Source: Gemmatimonadales bacterium (GTDB taxonomy: Bacteria > Gemmatimonadota > Gemmatimonadetes > Gemmatimonadales > GWC2-71-9). Taken from it: a stretch of 64,000 bases of DNA. Under the pieces are notes generated by a model that was given only the letters and a program-made list of their open reading frames with translations, did no database searches and was not told the DNA's origin. Below are positions 49,494 through 58,201 of this stretch, piece after piece. The stretch spans positions 33,611 through 97,610 of the forward strand of contig DASUJH010000047.1 in NCBI GenBank assembly GCA_036279355.1, given 5' to 3'. Within the stretch, counting starts at the first letter, position 1; each line of letters opens with the position of its first letter. The position numbers were made by a program, and so were the translations under genes.

Positions 49494-51803
49494 TTGACGC
49501 GCGAGTCCAACCGAAGCAACCCTGTCGCCGTGCCGTCCCGCGCCGCGCCGCCCATTCCCGACGCGCTGCGCCGCGCCTTTGCCGGCCAGTACCAGCTCGA
49601 GCGCGAGCTCGGGCGCGGCGGCATGGGTGCGGTTTATCTCGCGCAGGACCTGAAGCACGAGCGCGCCGTCGCACTCAAGGTGCTTCCGCCGGACCTCCGC
49701 GTCGGCACCGCACCCGAGCGTTTTCTGCGCGAGATCGGGATCGCCGCGCGGCTCACCCATCCCCAGATCGTGCCGCTGCACGACTCGGGCGAACGGAACG
49801 GCCTGCTCTACTACGTCATGCCGTACCTCGAGGGCGAATCGCTCCGCCACCGGATCGATCGCGAGGGGCCGCTGCCGCTCGATGCCGCCGTGTCGATCGC
49901 GCGCGCGGTGGCGCTGGCGCTCGACTACGCACACCGGCGCGGCGTGCTCCACCGCGACATCAAGCCGGAGAACATCCTGCTCCACGAGGGTGGCGCGCTC
50001 GTGGCCGACTTCGGCGTGGCGCGCGCCATGACCGCCGTCGTTTCCGACCAGGTCTCCGAGCCCGGTATCGCGATCGGCACGCCGGCCTATATGAGCCCGG
50101 AGCAGGCCAGCGCCGAGCGCCACCTCGACGGCCGGACCGACGTCTACGCGCTCGGCTGCGTGCTCTACGAGATGGTGGCGGGCCGGCCGCCGTTCGCGGG
50201 CACCGGTGCGCGCGCCACGATGGCCCGTCACGTGATGGAGCCGCCGCTTCCGCTTCGCGGGCTCCGGGCCGACGTGCCGGAGTCGCTCGACAACGCCGTC
50301 GCCCGGGCCCTCGCCAAGGACCCATCGGAGCGCTTTCCCACCGCCGGCGATTTCGCCCGCGCGCTCGACGCAGTGCGCGAGTCCGCCGCCACGACCGCCC
50401 CGGTCGCAGCCCTCGCCCCGCGCGACCGGCGCGCCATCGCCGTGCTTCCGTTCGTCAACGCAAGCGCGGAGCCGGACACCGAATATTTCGCCGACGGCAT
50501 GACCGACGAGCTGATCGACGCCCTCACCCAGGTCGAGGGGCTCCACGTCGCGAGCCGCACGACCGTGTTTGCGTTGAAGGGCCGCGCGCTCGACGTCCGC
50601 ACCCTCGGCGCCATGCTCAACGTCGCGGTCGTACTCGAGGGCAGCGTGCGCCGCGCCGGCGGCCGGTTTCGCGTGACCGCGCGCCTCACCGAGGTGGCGA
50701 GCGGGCGCCACCTCTGGTCGCGCCGCTTCGACCGCGACGTGGCCGACGTCTTTGCGGTGCAGGACGAGATCGCCGCCAGCATCGTCGCCGCCCTTCGCGC
50801 CGCGCTCTTCGAAGACCTCGGCACGCCGGTGAGCCGGCGCTACACCGACAACGTCGCCGCGTACAACCTCTATCTGAAGGGTCGCTACGCCTGGAACCTT
50901 CGCACCCGCGAGGGCACCGCGGAGGGGATCCGCTACTTCGAGGACGCCATCGCCGAGGATCCGGACTACGCGCTCGCCTACACCGGCCTCGCCGATTGCT
51001 ATGCGCTCCAGCTCGACTACCGCGGCGTGCCAGTGGCCGAGGGGCTGCTCAAGGCCGAGGAGATGGCGCTCCGCGCGCTCGCGCTGGACGATCGCCTCGC
51101 CGAAGCGCACACGTCGCTCGGTTGGGTGCAGTTCATCTACGAGTGGGATTGGGACGCGGCGCGGCGCTCGTTCGAGCGCGCCATCGAGCTGGACCCGCGC
51201 TACGCCACGGCACATCAGTGGTACGCGTGGCTGCTCATCGCGCTGGGCTGCGGCGACGATGCGCTGGCCGAGGGCCGTGCGGCCGCCGAGCTCGATCCCG
51301 GGTCGGTGTCCATCCGCCGCGGCCTCGGCTGGCTGTACTACCAGACCCGCCGCTACGACGCCGCGGAGGAACATCTCCGCCGCGCGCTCGGCATGAATCC
51401 GACGCAGGAGGAGACCCATCGCGTCCTCGGACTCGTGCGCTTGCAGCAGGGCCGCTACGCCGAGGCCGAGGCCGAATTGTGCGAGGCGATGGCCGGCGCC
51501 ACCGTGCCCGACTACGCGGCCGGCGCGCTGGGCTACACGGCGGCACGGGCCGGCCGTCCCGCCGAGGCCCGCGATCGGCTGGCGTCGCTCACGGCCGAGG
51601 CGCGCGATCGGTACGTCTCGCCGGTCGCGTTCGTGCTGCTCAACACCGCCCTCGGCCGCGCCGACGACGCCTTTGCATGGCTCGAGCGCGCGCGCGAAGA
51701 GCGGCGCGGCTGGCTCTGTTATCTCACCACCGAGCCGTTGTTAGATCCGCTCCGCGACGATCCCCGCTTTGCCCACCTGATCCGCGCGATGCGGCTTCCA
51801 TAA
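49494..51803 (+). CDS. Ser/Thr protein kinase with FlgO/TolB-like domain and TPRs
   Basis: 769 residues. The kinase domain runs about 33-300: ELGRGGMGAVY, AVALK, HRDIKPENILLH, ADFGVARA and GTPAYMSPEQA. No transmembrane helix follows, unlike PknB. Residues about 315-430 match a FlgO/TolB-amino domain: IAVLPFVNASAEPDTEYFAD, then LNVAVVLEGSVRRAGGRFRV and GRHLWSRRFDR. The rest is TPR-type helices. This layout is common in Gemmatimonadota and related phyla. TTG 49494 is preferred since GGGAG is seven bases upstream; GTG 49530 is the alternative and lacks a ribosome site. Confidence 0.9.
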   Translation: MTRESNRSNPVAVPSRAAPPIPDALRRAFAGQYQLERELGRGGMGAVYLAQDLKHERAVALKVLPPDLRVGTAPERFLREIGIAARLTHPQIVPLHDSGERNGLLYYVMPYLEGESLRHRIDREGPLPLDAAVSIARAVALALDYAHRRGVLHRDIKPENILLHEGGALVADFGVARAMTAVVSDQVSEPGIAIGTPAYMSPEQASAERHLDGRTDVYALGCVLYEMVAGRPPFAGTGARATMARHVMEPPLPLRGLRADVPESLDNAVARALAKDPSERFPTAGDFARALDAVRESAATTAPVAALAPRDRRAIAVLPFVNASAEPDTEYFADGMTDELIDALTQVEGLHVASRTTVFALKGRALDVRTLGAMLNVAVVLEGSVRRAGGRFRVTARLTEVASGRHLWSRRFDRDVADVFAVQDEIAASIVAALRAALFEDLGTPVSRRYTDNVAAYNLYLKGRYAWNLRTREGTAEGIRYFEDAIAEDPDYALAYTGLADCYALQLDYRGVPVAEGLLKAEEMALRALALDDRLAEAHTSLGWVQFIYEWDWDAARRSFERAIELDPRYATAHQWYAWLLIALGCGDDALAEGRAAAELDPGSVSIRRGLGWLYYQTRRYDAAEEHLRRALGMNPTQEETHRVLGLVRLQQGRYAEAEAELCEAMAGATVPDYAAGALGYTAARAGRPAEARDRLASLTAEARDRYVSPVAFVLLNTALGRADDAFAWLERAREERRGWLCYLTTEPLLDPLRDDPRFAHLIRAMRLP

Positions 51804-51893
51804 CGCCGCGCGTGTGACGCAGGGCCGCGACGTGGCGCCGGTCCGGCGTTATCCATTGCAGGCACCCAGTTTGCACCTTATCAGGGGGGACCA

Positions 51894-52304
51894 ATGAAAG
51901 CGTTCTGGATGCGGCGGGCGCGTCTGGCCCTGTTGCTTGGGCTGGCCGGAGCCCTGCCGGGATGCCTCGCCGCCGCGGCCGCGGCCGGTGCGGGCACCGG
52001 GATCTATCTCACGAGCCGCGGCGCCGAGTCGGTCGTGAACGGCACGGTTAGCGACGTGGCCGGGCGGGCGCGCTCGGTGCTCATGTCGGAAAACGTCACC
52101 ATCAACGCGAACAGCACCGAGAACAGCGGCGACAAGCAGGAGCTCAAGGGCACCAAGGGCGACCTCGACATCACCATCACCATGAACCGCGAGGGCCCCT
52201 CCACCACCAAGACGGAAGTGACCGCCCGGAAGAACGCGGTCGAGTGGGACAAGGACTACGCCCAGACCCTCCTCAACAAGATCGTGAAGTCCGGCGCGTC
52301 CTGA
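51894..52304 (+). CDS. Small putative lipoprotein
   Basis: 136 residues. MKAFWMRRARLALLLGLAGA with LPGC is a lipoprotein signal, then an Ala/Gly stretch, GIYLTSRGAESVVNGTVSDV and a polar strand-rich domain ending WDKDYAQTLLNKIVKSGAS. It is weakly reminiscent of DUF3568-type lipoproteins; unproven. AGGGGGG precedes ATG 51894. A perfect hairpin 12 bases after the stop may end the transcript. It follows the kinase gene by 90 bp. Confidence 0.7.
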   Translation: MKAFWMRRARLALLLGLAGALPGCLAAAAAAGAGTGIYLTSRGAESVVNGTVSDVAGRARSVLMSENVTINANSTENSGDKQELKGTKGDLDITITMNREGPSTTKTEVTARKNAVEWDKDYAQTLLNKIVKSGAS

Positions 52305-52315
52305 GTCAGGACCTA

Positions 52316-52343
52316 GGAGACGCTGCTCGCGAGCAGCGTCTCC
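52316..52343. terminator. Perfect 28-bp palindrome after the lipoprotein gene
   Basis: Arms of 14 bases (GGAGACGCTGCTCG and its exact complement) meet with no spacer. The position, 12 bases after a stop codon, suggests a terminator, though there is no T-run. It could instead be a protein-binding site. Confidence 0.5.
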
Positions 52344-52485
52344 AGCTCGCGCATCGCCGCCGCGTCGCGTTCGGCGCGCTCGGCGAGCGCGCGGGTTGCC
52401 TCCGCAAGCTGGTTGGCGCCCCCGGCAAAGTCGGCTGGTGTATGTCTTGCTGGCCGGCGCGCCGAACCCTTGCCTGGAGCGATGC

Positions 52486-53508
52486 ATGATCTTGCACACC
52501 CCCTCGCGACGCGGTCTGGGCGCGGCCGTGCTTGCGGCCGTAGCCGCCTTCGCCGTCGGCGCTTGCAGTGATAGCACGGGACCTGCCGGCAGCGGCAAGA
52601 TGAGCTTGGTACTGCGCGGTTCCGGCTCGATGCTGAGCACATCGATGACGCGTCCGTCGGCGGACTCGCGCACCTTGCAGGCGAACGTGCCGGTCGCGGC
52701 ACCGATCGTTCCCGTCGTGCCCGCCACCTGCGGCGGATTCGATGCCGCGGGTGTGACGATCGCGGAGATCTACCTGCAGGGGCAGGGCGGCCGCACCGTG
52801 CTGCGCTCGACGCCCGCCACGGTCGACCTGTGTGATCTCGCCAACGAGACGCTGGGGCTGGTGAACGAGGCGCCGGTGCCCGCCGGCACCTACACCGAGC
52901 TGCGCCTCGTCATCACGGGCGGGTTCGTGCAGGTGGGCGGACAGGTGTTCGCCACCTCCGGCTACACGCTGCCTCAGGGTGTGCCGGCGGCCACCGGCAC
53001 TCTGCAGATGCCGAGCTACGGCTCGTCCGGCCTCAAGGTGGACTTCGCGGGCGGCCCGGTGACGATCGGGACCGATCAGAAGGTGTACGCGCTCGACTTC
53101 GACGTGGCGGAGAGCTTCGGCAAGGACGCCGGCGCGTCGGGGCAGTGGGTGATGAACCCGATCATCAAGAGCGCCGACATCTCGTTCACCGGGAGCGTGG
53201 AGGTGGACCTCAAGCTGGGCCAGGGCGTGACACTTCCGACGATTTCCGGCACCCAGGTGACCTTCGCCGACTTCAGCGCCTCCGCGAGCGACGGCACCAC
53301 GAGCGCCACCCAGAGCTTCGACGCGACGACCGGCGCCACGGTGTTCTATCTGCCGCCCTCGGGCACCGCGTACACGATCACGCTCAACGTGCCGAATACG
53401 CTGGATGTGACGGTGGATCCGGCAACCCCGCCGACGGCGACGATCACGGAGGGCACAGCGTCGCCGGCGGTGAGCTTTACGCTGACGGCGGTGGCGGCAA
53501 AGCCGTAG
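52486..53508 (+). CDS. DUF4382 lipoprotein
   Basis: 340 residues. A lipoprotein signal ends AVGAC, followed by SDSTGPAG, the same post-lipobox motif as the G8 protein. The mature part matches DUF4382: MSLVLRGSGS near the start, ATVDLCDLANETLGLVNEAP, VPAGTYTELRLVI, and GLKVDFAGGPVTI. The C-terminal part is a strand-rich Thr/Ser domain. The function of DUF4382 is unknown; members are exported. GGAG six bases before ATG 52486. Its last 32 bases overlap the convergent fumarylacetoacetase gene. Confidence 0.88.
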   Translation: MILHTPSRRGLGAAVLAAVAAFAVGACSDSTGPAGSGKMSLVLRGSGSMLSTSMTRPSADSRTLQANVPVAAPIVPVVPATCGGFDAAGVTIAEIYLQGQGGRTVLRSTPATVDLCDLANETLGLVNEAPVPAGTYTELRLVITGGFVQVGGQVFATSGYTLPQGVPAATGTLQMPSYGSSGLKVDFAGGPVTIGTDQKVYALDFDVAESFGKDAGASGQWVMNPIIKSADISFTGSVEVDLKLGQGVTLPTISGTQVTFADFSASASDGTTSATQSFDATTGATVFYLPPSGTAYTITLNVPNTLDVTVDPATPPTATITEGTASPAVSFTLTAVAAKP

Positions 53509-54805
53509 CCGCCACCCGGCCGCGGCATTCGCCCAGTCCGATCCGCGCGAAGCCTTCGCGCTCGCACCAGCCGCGGAGCGTCACCTCGTCGCCGTCCAGA
53601 AGGAAGGTGCGCTCCTCGCCCGTGGGCAGGTGGAGCGGCTCGCGGCCGCGCCAGGTGAGCTCGAGCAGGCACCCGCGCGAATCTTTCGTCGGCCCCGACA
53701 CCGTCCCGCTTCCGAGCAGGTCGCCGGATCGCAGGTTGCACCCGCCGCTCGTGTGGCTGGTGACGAGCTGCGCCGGCGTCCAGTAGAGGTCGGCGAGCCG
53801 GCTCCGGCTTATCCGAAGCGGCGCCATGCCGCGGCTGCGCATCTCCGCGCTCGTGAGCTCGACCTCCAGCACCGCGTCCACCGCGCCGTGTGCCTGGTCG
53901 TCGGCATCGAAGAGGTAGGCCAGCGGCGGCGGATCGCCCGGCGGGCGCGCGAATGCGGGGGCGCGGAACGGCGCCAGCGCATCGGGCGTCACGATCCAGG
54001 GCGAGACGGTCGTGGCGAAGCTCTTGGCGAGGAAGGGCCCGAGCGGTTGGTATTCCCAGCTCTGGATGTCGCGCGCCGACCAGTCGTTCACCAGGCAGAG
54101 GCCCGCCAGGTGCTGCTCGGCTTGGCCGATCGGGATCGGAACCCCGAGCGCGTTGCCGGGCCCCACGATGAACCCGGCCTCCAGCTCATAGTCGAGCATC
54201 CGCGTGGGCCCGAGCGTGGGCGGCGCGTCGGGATCATGGCGCCGCTGCCCCGCCGGCCGCCGCACCGGCGCGCCGCTCGGCACGATCGACGACGCGCGGC
54301 CGTGATAGCCGATCGGAAGCCACTTGTAGTTGGGCAGCAGCGGATTGTCCGGCCGGAAGAGGCTGCCGACGTTGGTGGCATGGTGCACCGAGGCGTAGAA
54401 GTCGGTGTAGTCGCCGACTGCCATGGGGACGAACAGCTCGGCATCGGCCATCGGGACGAGCAGCTCCTCGCGTGCACGCGCGCCCGCCGCGAGCAACCGG
54501 CTCACGCCCAGCCTGAGCTCGCGCCGGAGGTCCGGGCTCGCGCCCAGAAAATCGTTGAGCGCGGGGCCGATGCAGCCGCGCGCCGCCTCTTCCGCGGCGC
54601 CGCTCAGCACGCCGTGAAAGACGCACGCCTCGAGGTCGAGGACCCGGTCGCCGATGGCGACACAACCCATCGGCATGTCCGACGTGCCGCGGCGGCGGAA
54701 CACGCCGACCGGAAGGTTCTGGATCGGGAATTCGGGATGACCGTTGGCCTCGGCGACCCAGCTCGTGAGCGCGGGGTCGTGGGTCTGGTCGAGCGCGAGG
54801 GTCAT
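53477..54805 (-). CDS. fahA: Fumarylacetoacetase
   Basis: 442 residues, the full length of two-domain fumarylacetoacetases. FPIQNLPVGVF in the N-terminal domain, GDYTDFYASVHHATNVG with the catalytic Asp/His, LDYELEAGFIVG and CLVNDWSARDIQSWEYQPLG with metal-binding acidic residues, and SHTSGGCNLRSGDLLGSGTV are all canonical. It cleaves fumarylacetoacetate to fumarate and acetoacetate, the last step of tyrosine catabolism. The ATG overlaps the stop of the upstream unknown gene (ATGA). No other tyrosine-pathway gene is in the window. Confidence 0.96.
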   Translation of the reverse strand: MTLALDQTHDPALTSWVAEANGHPEFPIQNLPVGVFRRRGTSDMPMGCVAIGDRVLDLEACVFHGVLSGAAEEAARGCIGPALNDFLGASPDLRRELRLGVSRLLAAGARAREELLVPMADAELFVPMAVGDYTDFYASVHHATNVGSLFRPDNPLLPNYKWLPIGYHGRASSIVPSGAPVRRPAGQRRHDPDAPPTLGPTRMLDYELEAGFIVGPGNALGVPIPIGQAEQHLAGLCLVNDWSARDIQSWEYQPLGPFLAKSFATTVSPWIVTPDALAPFRAPAFARPPGDPPPLAYLFDADDQAHGAVDAVLEVELTSAEMRSRGMAPLRISRSRLADLYWTPAQLVTSHTSGGCNLRSGDLLGSGTVSGPTKDSRGCLLELTWRGREPLHLPTGEERTFLLDGDEVTLRGWCEREGFARIGLGECRGRVAATALPPPPSA

Positions 54806-55719
54806 CCGGGCGTGAGCGCGCGCAATTCGTCCATCGGCTCGCGGAACGAGCACGAGCCGAATCCCAACACCACGTCACGGCGCGCCTCGGCGAGATCGGC
54901 TGCCGTGAGCCACGCGTCGCCCCAACCCACGCCGCCGTCCTCGAACCGGAAAGCAGCGGCGGATGATTCCTCGAGCAGCCGGCGCGCCGCCGATTCATCC
55001 ATGCCGTGGCTCAGCCCCGCCGCGGTGAGCGTGAGGTTGAGGTAGCCGTACATTGGGGCCCGCGCGCTGCCCGGCTCGTAGGTGAGCGGATAGCAGCCGC
55101 GAAGCGCGTGGTGCAGGCCGGCCGTCGCCTTGAACGGCACGCGCGCGGCCACCGCGCGCGCGATGAATCGGAGGAGGTGATCGGGAGCGGGGAAGGCATC
55201 CGGGGTGACGCCGCCGGTGCGCACCTTGGCCCGGCCGCCCGAGCGCGCCAATTCGGCGATGAGTGGAGCCGGGTCTTGGGCGATGGGCAGCTCGGCGTAC
55301 GTCTCGATGCCGGCCCCGATGCGGTCGCGGATCGTCTCGAGCGCGGGGCCGATCGCGCGAGCGCTCGTCGCGCCGCCGGGCACGGCGCGGAGCTCGATCG
55401 CACTTACCCGCGCGCGATCCGCCTGCTGCTCATTGAATCGGGTGATCGCCGAGAGATCGGCCGCGAGGTCCGGGCCCGAGATTGCGGAGAGCTGCCAGGA
55501 GCCCGCGAGCGGCGCGTCCGGCATCGCTTCTGCCAACTCCGCGAGCCGCGCCGCCGGCACCACGAACCGGCCAAGGGCCCAGCGGTCCGGGCCGGTGTGC
55601 TGGGCCGCGTATTCCGCCGCCGCGGACCGCATGTCGAGACGCGCCGGAGGAAACAGTCCCGCGTAGTCTATGGCGCCCTGGAGCAGCGCGCGCAGCGGTC
55701 CTTCGGCGGGCGAATGCAT
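54802..55719 (-). CDS. Conserved-looking unknown protein coupled to fumarylacetoacetase
   Basis: 305 residues, soluble, of alpha/beta type. LLQGAIDYAGLFPPARLDM begins it, then RAKVRTGGVTPDAFPAPDHL, VPFKATAGLHHALRGCYPLT, and the C-terminal VVLGFGSCSFREPMDELRAL. Alternating strands with FKATAGLHH suggest a TIM-barrel-like enzyme, but I know no assigned function. The ATG at 55719 lies at the foot of a hairpin containing a -10-like box. The stop overlaps fahA as ATGA, so it is probably made in step with that enzyme. Confidence 0.8.
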   Translation of the reverse strand: MHSPAEGPLRALLQGAIDYAGLFPPARLDMRSAAAEYAAQHTGPDRWALGRFVVPAARLAELAEAMPDAPLAGSWQLSAISGPDLAADLSAITRFNEQQADRARVSAIELRAVPGGATSARAIGPALETIRDRIGAGIETYAELPIAQDPAPLIAELARSGGRAKVRTGGVTPDAFPAPDHLLRFIARAVAARVPFKATAGLHHALRGCYPLTYEPGSARAPMYGYLNLTLTAAGLSHGMDESAARRLLEESSAAAFRFEDGGVGWGDAWLTAADLAEARRDVVLGFGSCSFREPMDELRALTPG

Positions 55720-55741
55720 GGCGGGCAATATAGTGCCCGCC
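55720..55741 (-). promoter_or_regulatory. Inverted repeat enclosing TATATT, abutting an ATG
   Basis: GGCGGGC-N8-GCCCGCC is a perfect 7-bp inverted repeat. On the minus strand its loop contains TATATT (55732-55727), and the second arm of seven bases is followed directly by ATG 55719. A protein bound here would cover the promoter; transcription would begin at or near the AUG. Confidence 0.5.
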
Positions 55742-55761
55742 GCCCGCGTCGGTTGCGCAGC

Positions 55762-56433
55762 TCAATCGGTCGGAATCCCGTAATCCCGGAACGCGCCAGT
55801 GAAGCCGAAGCTGATCACGGCGTCCCACTGCCGAAGGTCGCTGGTCGAGCCGAACGCCGGGCTCGAGTACTGCGCCTTGTAGGTGAAGACGTCGCCGTCG
55901 AGCCGCGCCTTCACCCAGCGCGAGAGCCTCACCTCGACGCCGATGCCGCCGGCGCCCGCAAAGTCGGTGCGCCCGTTGAATGACGTGGACGGCGGATTCG
56001 CGCCGTTGGTGAAGTCGCCGCCCCGGTCCACCAACCCCGCGCCAGCGCTCAGGATGAAGGCGACCGGCCGGTTGGCGCCGAGCCGGGCCATGGCGCGGCC
56101 GGTCGCGGCAAAGAAGTGCGAGTCGATCGTCGGCGATTGCGGCACCCCGCCCACAAACTGCTCGACACCGCTCCGGTTGTAGTCGGCCGTGCCCTCGAAG
56201 CCGAACGACGGCGAAAGCCACACGCCGATCGTGCCGCCGAGGTTGAACTTGGTCTGCGCGCGTTGCGTGAGCGGGAGCCCGGTGAAGGGATCGGTGGACT
56301 GGGTGAGGTCCTCGAGCGGGAAAAACACGCCGACCCGCGGCGTGAAATCCACTTCCACCTGGGCCGCGAGCGGTCCGGCGACCGGCATCGCGAGCAGGAC
56401 CCACGGGGCCAGCAGCACCAGCGATCTCCTCAT
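55762..56433 (-). CDS. Outer membrane beta-barrel protein
   Basis: 223 residues. The signal peptide (LVLLAPWVLLAMPVAGPLAA-QV) is followed by alternating aromatic/hydrophobic strands: VDFTPRVGVFFPLEDL, KFNLGGTIGVWLSPSFGFEG, AFILSAGAGLVDRGGDF, GIGVEVRLSRWVKARLDGDV and a terminal VISFGFTGAF. This fits small eight-stranded OmpA/OmpW-like barrels. Function unknown. GGGAG eight bases before the ATG. It lies just upstream of the fahA pair on the same strand. Confidence 0.85.
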   Translation of the reverse strand: MRRSLVLLAPWVLLAMPVAGPLAAQVEVDFTPRVGVFFPLEDLTQSTDPFTGLPLTQRAQTKFNLGGTIGVWLSPSFGFEGTADYNRSGVEQFVGGVPQSPTIDSHFFAATGRAMARLGANRPVAFILSAGAGLVDRGGDFTNGANPPSTSFNGRTDFAGAGGIGVEVRLSRWVKARLDGDVFTYKAQYSSPAFGSTSDLRQWDAVISFGFTGAFRDYGIPTD

Positions 56434-56648
56434 GGGGGCGCTCCCTCACTGTGGCGAGGACACGTCAACGTTGGACGGCGCACCACTGGCAGGGCGGCCG
56501 GCCGGGATCCGTCGAACCGCGCGGCAACCGCCGCGAACCCATCAACTTATGCTGACAATGAGGGCCCCGGTGCGTCCGGAGCCGAGCCCGGCTTCACGCA
56601 ATGGGCAGGCCACCGGCGGCCGCGTGCAAGCGCCCGGCGCGCCGGCGA

Positions 56649-57248
56649 TCAGCGGTTGGTGCGGCCGATCCACTGCGCCGCCTCCTCCGGCCGATAGGTA
56701 CGGAGCCGCTCCACCAGCCGCGTCGGGTCGTCGTCCGCCAGGATCATCATCCGGTGCTGCTCGGCGATGAATCCCTCGCGCACCGCGTGGTCGAGAAATC
56801 CCTCGAGCTGGTCGAAGTAGCCGGCGACGTTCAACAGCCCGCACGGCTTGGTGTGCAGGCCGAGCTGCTCCCAGGTGACGATCTCGAAGAACTGCTCCAG
56901 CGCGCCGAGCCCGCCCGGGAGCGCGATGAACGCGTCGGACATGTCCGCCATCTGCGATTTGCGCTGGTGCATCGAGGCGACCACGATGAGGTCGGGGATA
57001 TCGGTGTTGGGCGGCTCCTTGTCGCGGAGCGAAGACACCGTCACGCCGAATACGTGCCCCCCTCGCTCCAGCACCGCCGACGCAAGCTGCCCCATGAGCC
57101 CCACACTCGCGCCGCCGTAGACGAGCTCGAGCCCCTCCGATGCCAGCACTTCGCCGAGGCCCCGCGCCGCAGCGGCGTACTCCGGCCGGGTGCCATCGCT
57201 GGACCCGGCGAAGACGCATACTCGGCGGAACGGTCGATCGTCGCTCAT
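56649..57248 (-). CDS. LOG-family (TIGR00730) Rossmann protein
   Basis: 199 residues. VCVFAGSSDGTRPEYAAAAR, LVYGGASVGLMGQLASAVLE, MHQRKSQMADMSDAFIALPG and PGGLGALEQFFE are the LOG blocks. Family enzymes release the base from nucleoside 5'-monophosphates (cytokinin riboside phosphates in plants). The usual PGGxGTxxE motif has Ala for Thr and Gln for Glu, so activity may be altered. GAGG precedes ATG 57248. It stands alone. Confidence 0.9.
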   Translation of the reverse strand: MSDDRPFRRVCVFAGSSDGTRPEYAAAARGLGEVLASEGLELVYGGASVGLMGQLASAVLERGGHVFGVTVSSLRDKEPPNTDIPDLIVVASMHQRKSQMADMSDAFIALPGGLGALEQFFEIVTWEQLGLHTKPCGLLNVAGYFDQLEGFLDHAVREGFIAEQHRMMILADDDPTRLVERLRTYRPEEAAQWIGRTNR

Positions 57249-57403
57249 GGCGGTGGCCTCGATGGATCGCTCGATCTTGGAATAAAGCACGAGCCGGGGA
57301 GGGGCGGTAAGGGCGCTCGCCTCTTTCCCGTTCCGTCCCGTCTTGCTAACATGGCTTGCGCGCAGAGTCGATGGTTTGCAACTGAGGCCGTAGCAGACTT
57401 GTC

Positions 57404-58201
57404 ATGCTCCTCCCGGATTCCGTTTCGCCACTAGCGGTCCACTTCCTCCGGCCCCCTTACCTCGCGTTCGAGCCGGTCGAGTCGCCGGCCACGCTCGATG
57501 GCAACGCGCTCCCGCTCGGCGCGGTGCTCGCCGTCGATGTGCCCGACGAGTGGGCCTGGTCTGCCGCCTCCGAGTGGGTACCGCGGCTTCGGCGGCAGTG
57601 TCCGGCGGCGCCGGTCATCGTGCGGCTCCGCCGCGTTCCGGCCGCCGATGCGTCCTGCCTCCGGCGTTCCGCCGAGCTCGGGGTGCGCGCCGTGCTCTAC
57701 GAGGACGAGCCTCCGCGCGAAACCCTGCAACCCGCGCTCACCGATCCCACGAGCCTCACCGACGGCGTCGAGGAGTGGCTCGCGCTCCGCGGGCTCCGCG
57801 CGCCCGCCGCGCCGGTGCGGCTCATCGTCGAGATCTTCCGCCTCGCGCCGGCCACCCCCAAGCTGCGCCTCCTCGTGCGCGCCCTCGGCCGGCCGGAGCG
57901 GACGGTGCGAAGCTGGTTCGAGCGCGCCGGCCTGCCGGGGCCCGGCGCCTGGCTGGCCGCGGCGCACGCGACCCACGCGGCACTCCGGCTCCAGCGCGAA
58001 CGGCAGAAGCCGCTGCTCACGCTCGCCGTCGAGTGCGGCTACAGCGATCACTCGTCGCTCAGCCGCCAGGCCGTGCGCCTCTTCGGCGCGCGACCCGGCG
58101 AGATCAGGCAGACGCTTGGGTGGGAGGGACTGCTGGACCGCTGGCTCGGACGCGCTACGCCAGGTCGAGGCCGAGCGCGTCCAGCAGAAACGCGTACTTG
58201 A
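57404..58201 (+). CDS. AraC-like helix-turn-helix regulator
   Basis: 265 residues. The N-terminal 150 are strand/helix alternating (ALPLGAVLAVDVPDEW, RRSAELGVRAVLYEDEPP) and may be receiver-like but without the phospho-Asp pattern. The C-terminus has an AraC-type HTH: RQKPLLTLAVECGYSDHSSL then SRQAVRLFGARPGEIRQTLG. Target genes unknown. No Shine-Dalgarno before ATG 57404. The 3' end overlaps the convergent oligopeptidase gene by 47 bases. Confidence 0.75.
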   Translation: MLLPDSVSPLAVHFLRPPYLAFEPVESPATLDGNALPLGAVLAVDVPDEWAWSAASEWVPRLRRQCPAAPVIVRLRRVPAADASCLRRSAELGVRAVLYEDEPPRETLQPALTDPTSLTDGVEEWLALRGLRAPAAPVRLIVEIFRLAPATPKLRLLVRALGRPERTVRSWFERAGLPGPGAWLAAAHATHAALRLQRERQKPLLTLAVECGYSDHSSLSRQAVRLFGARPGEIRQTLGWEGLLDRWLGRATPGRGRARPAETRT

